34,189 nucleotides of DNA from Bryobacteraceae bacterium CoA2 C42 (GTDB lineage Bacteria; Acidobacteriota; Terriglobia; Bryobacterales; Bryobacteraceae), in NCBI GenBank assembly GCA_019931245.1, contig JAINDL010000055.1:1-34189 (forward strand), read 5' to 3'. The position numbers and the translations under genes were made by a program. The notes below the pieces were generated by a model. The model ran no database searches, had not been told where the DNA came from, and was given only the letters and a program-made list of their open reading frames with translations. Numbering within the stretch: position 1 is the first letter of the stretch; each line of letters begins with the position of its first letter. Of the stretch, positions 33,356 through 34,189 are shown piece by piece.

Positions 33356-33374
33356 TCGTAAGAAAGGGCTGGGT
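33356..33374 (-). repeat. IS1380 right terminal inverted repeat (tentative)
   Basis: The reverse complement reads ACCCAGCCCTTTCTTACGA. It aligns with the left end (CCCGGATTTCTCACGA) through CCC, TTTCT and ACGA, with a 2-bp indel. The exact boundary is uncertain. Confidence 0.45.
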
Positions 33375-33384
33375 AGAGTCGAGG

Positions 33385-33420
33385 ACGGGCGCGGTGCGAG
33401 ATCTACTGGCAGTCGCCCGT
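33385..33420 (-). ncRNA. Group II intron domain VI-like stem
   Basis: On the minus strand ACGGGCG (33420-33414) pairs with CGCCCGT (33391-33385) around a 22-base internal part, directly after domain V. Position and form suit domain VI. The branch-point adenosine was not assigned. Confidence 0.45.
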
Positions 33421-33438
33421 TTCCCATCCCCGCTCATC

Positions 33439-33471
33439 AAGCCGGACGTGCGGATTGCCCGCATCCGGCTT
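33439..33471 (-). ncRNA. Group II intron domain V hairpin
   Basis: Read on the minus strand: an AAGCCGGA arm (33471-33464) with the catalytic AGC triad, a TGCGG/CCGCA upper stem with a GCAA-type loop, a two-base CG bulge, and the TCCGGCTT return arm (33446-33439). The 8-bp lower stem, 2-base bulge and short upper stem are the domain V design, the active-site hairpin of group II introns. Confidence 0.8.
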
Positions 33472-33493
33472 TCCGACTGGCTTCGTCGCAGGC

Positions 33494-34189
33494 TCACGGC
33501 AGTGGACCCAATTGGATGCCCCGGAGCCGCTTGACTCCCAAGACTCCAAACACCACTTCATCGCTGAAGCGGCGAGTGCCTCGTGAGGGCACCTGGTGTC
33601 GTCGGGTTAGAAAGTTCCGCACACTCTGGTAAACGTAGTTATCGACCGCTCGATACGCCAGCGTCCGGGTCCCATAAGAAAAGCACGCCGACCATCCTTG
33701 AATCTTCCGATTCAAGCGGTCCCGCACTTCCTCCCACGGTGCCACATTGCTGGCCACCAATAGATCGCCCACCTGTTGCTGAAATCGTGTACTGCTCTTC
33801 TTCGATGGACTGGCTCCTGAATACCAATGACCGTCCTTCCGGAAGTGGTGAGGACCAAAAGTGTAGCCCAGAAAGTCGAACTTCTCGGTCCGTGCTTGCT
33901 GGATACTCGTTTTGGCCTCGTTCAGGGTCAACCAATCCAATCTTGGTCATCACTCCACGCGTCCACTGCAGCGCCTCTGCCGCGTGTCCGCGGCTGAGGA
34001 TCACGAAATCATCAGCGTAATTGACAACCTCCGTTCGGTGATCCGCCAGTATTTCAGAATCCGGTTCATGTAAAGATTCGCCAGCATTGGGCTTGCGACC
34101 CCGCCTTGCGGTGTCCCTTGCTTGCTGCCTTTGCCTCCCGTCATTCGCCTATTTCCTTTCTCATCCCGTTCCTCAACCGGTGCTTTCAA
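33494..34189 (-). pseudogene. Group II intron reverse transcriptase/maturase, frameshifted (partial)
   Basis: The window holds the C-terminal part on the minus strand. Frame one (34189-about 34030) has GTPQGGVASPMLANLYMNR, the RT motif before the active site, and runs to KYWRITER. The active-site VVNYADDFVILSRG follows only after a one-base shift near 34030. A second shift near 33930-33940, where TTGG/TTGA looks partly duplicated, leads into TLNEAKTSIQQAR, FLGYTFGPHHFRKDGHWY and the GIIM maturase domain (NRKIQGWSACFSYGTRTLAYRAVD). Two independent frameshifts make this copy non-functional unless they are sequencing errors. It ends at 33494, upstream of domain V, as in an intact intron. Confidence 0.85.

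Larger units (their letters stand above)
31739..33374 (+). mobile_element. IS1380-family insertion sequence
   Basis: About 1.63 kb bounded by imperfect inverted ends and carrying one IS1380-type transposase in two pieces. The left end begins immediately after the GHMP kinase stop. The right end is less sure. I see no convincing target-site duplication, and a group II intron begins at the right end, so the original flank may be gone. Size and layout fit the family. Confidence 0.75.
33374..34189 (-). mobile_element. Group II intron, 3' part (truncated by window end)
   Basis: On the minus strand the window contains the end of an intron-encoded reverse transcriptase, then a domain V hairpin and a domain VI-like stem, the standard 3' order of a group II intron. 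The probable 3' end is near CTCTAC at 33373-33378 (minus strand), right beside the IS1380 right end. The 5' part, with domains I-III and the N-terminal reverse transcriptase, lies beyond position 34189. Confidence 0.75.

Noticed and set aside
1-34189. tRNA or rRNA genes
   Set aside because: No cloverleaf with a GGTTCRANTCC-type arm or rRNA-like sequence was noticed; a tRNA scan would settle it.

Overview
The window looks like a chromosomal contig from a high-GC Acidobacteriota of the Solibacter/Bryobacter type. The best clue is the secreted subtilase at 22026-25208. Its last ~230 residues match the C-terminal domain defined as TIGR03437, which is characteristic of Solibacter and relatives. 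The PSD1 (cytochrome/DUF1549/DUF1553) plus DUF1501 pair at the left also fits these soil bacteria. Everything here is read by eye; no search was run.

Layout. (1) 1-1152: non-coding, with a 47-bp direct repeat and a cluster of helically phased GAACCCA heptamers. (2) 1153-5157: a PSD1-DUF1501 pair. The first gene is decayed: a frameshift near 3636 removes its stop and fuses it in frame to the DUF1501 gene, one haem motif is destroyed, and family segments seem to be missing. (3) 10263-5147, minus strand: a PAS-GGDEF-EAL c-di-GMP protein, a secreted beta-lactamase-fold hydrolase, a DUF350 membrane protein and an NlpC/P60 peptidase; the last two overlap by 4 bp. (4) 11816-10341, minus: selO. (5) 11884-16153, plus: a tight unit of an HpsN/HisD-like dehydrogenase, a GntP permease, a secreted alpha/beta hydrolase and an Rrf2 regulator with a Cys cluster. 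This looks like an uncharacterised uptake-and-oxidation system for a small hydroxylated compound. (6) A DJ-1/PfpI gene (minus) with a probable oxidoreductase remnant upstream.

(7) 17261-21707, plus: the conserved housekeeping cluster rpmH-rnpA-yidD-yidC-khpB-mnmE (ribosomal protein L34, RNase P protein, membrane-protein insertion, RNA binding, tRNA modification). rnpA has no usual start codon after rpmH and probably starts inside it. (8) A small UvrD-Tudor-like protein, two tandem secreted subtilases, greA, a CDP-alcohol phosphatidyltransferase, acpS, an orphan ECF-type ATPase, a small basic protein, dtd and a glucuronokinase-like GHMP kinase. (9) 31739-34189: mobile DNA. An IS1380-family element carries a transposase split by one in-frame amber codon. 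It abuts the 3' end of a minus-strand group II intron whose reverse transcriptase has two frameshifts, one just before the YADD motif; the intron runs off the window.

Three broken genes (PSD1, transposase, reverse transcriptase) and one gene remnant indicate decay at both ends of the window. The centre (about 7-31 kb) looks intact and mostly co-oriented. By eye the plus strand is C-rich up to about 5 kb and G-rich after about 10 kb whatever the gene orientation.
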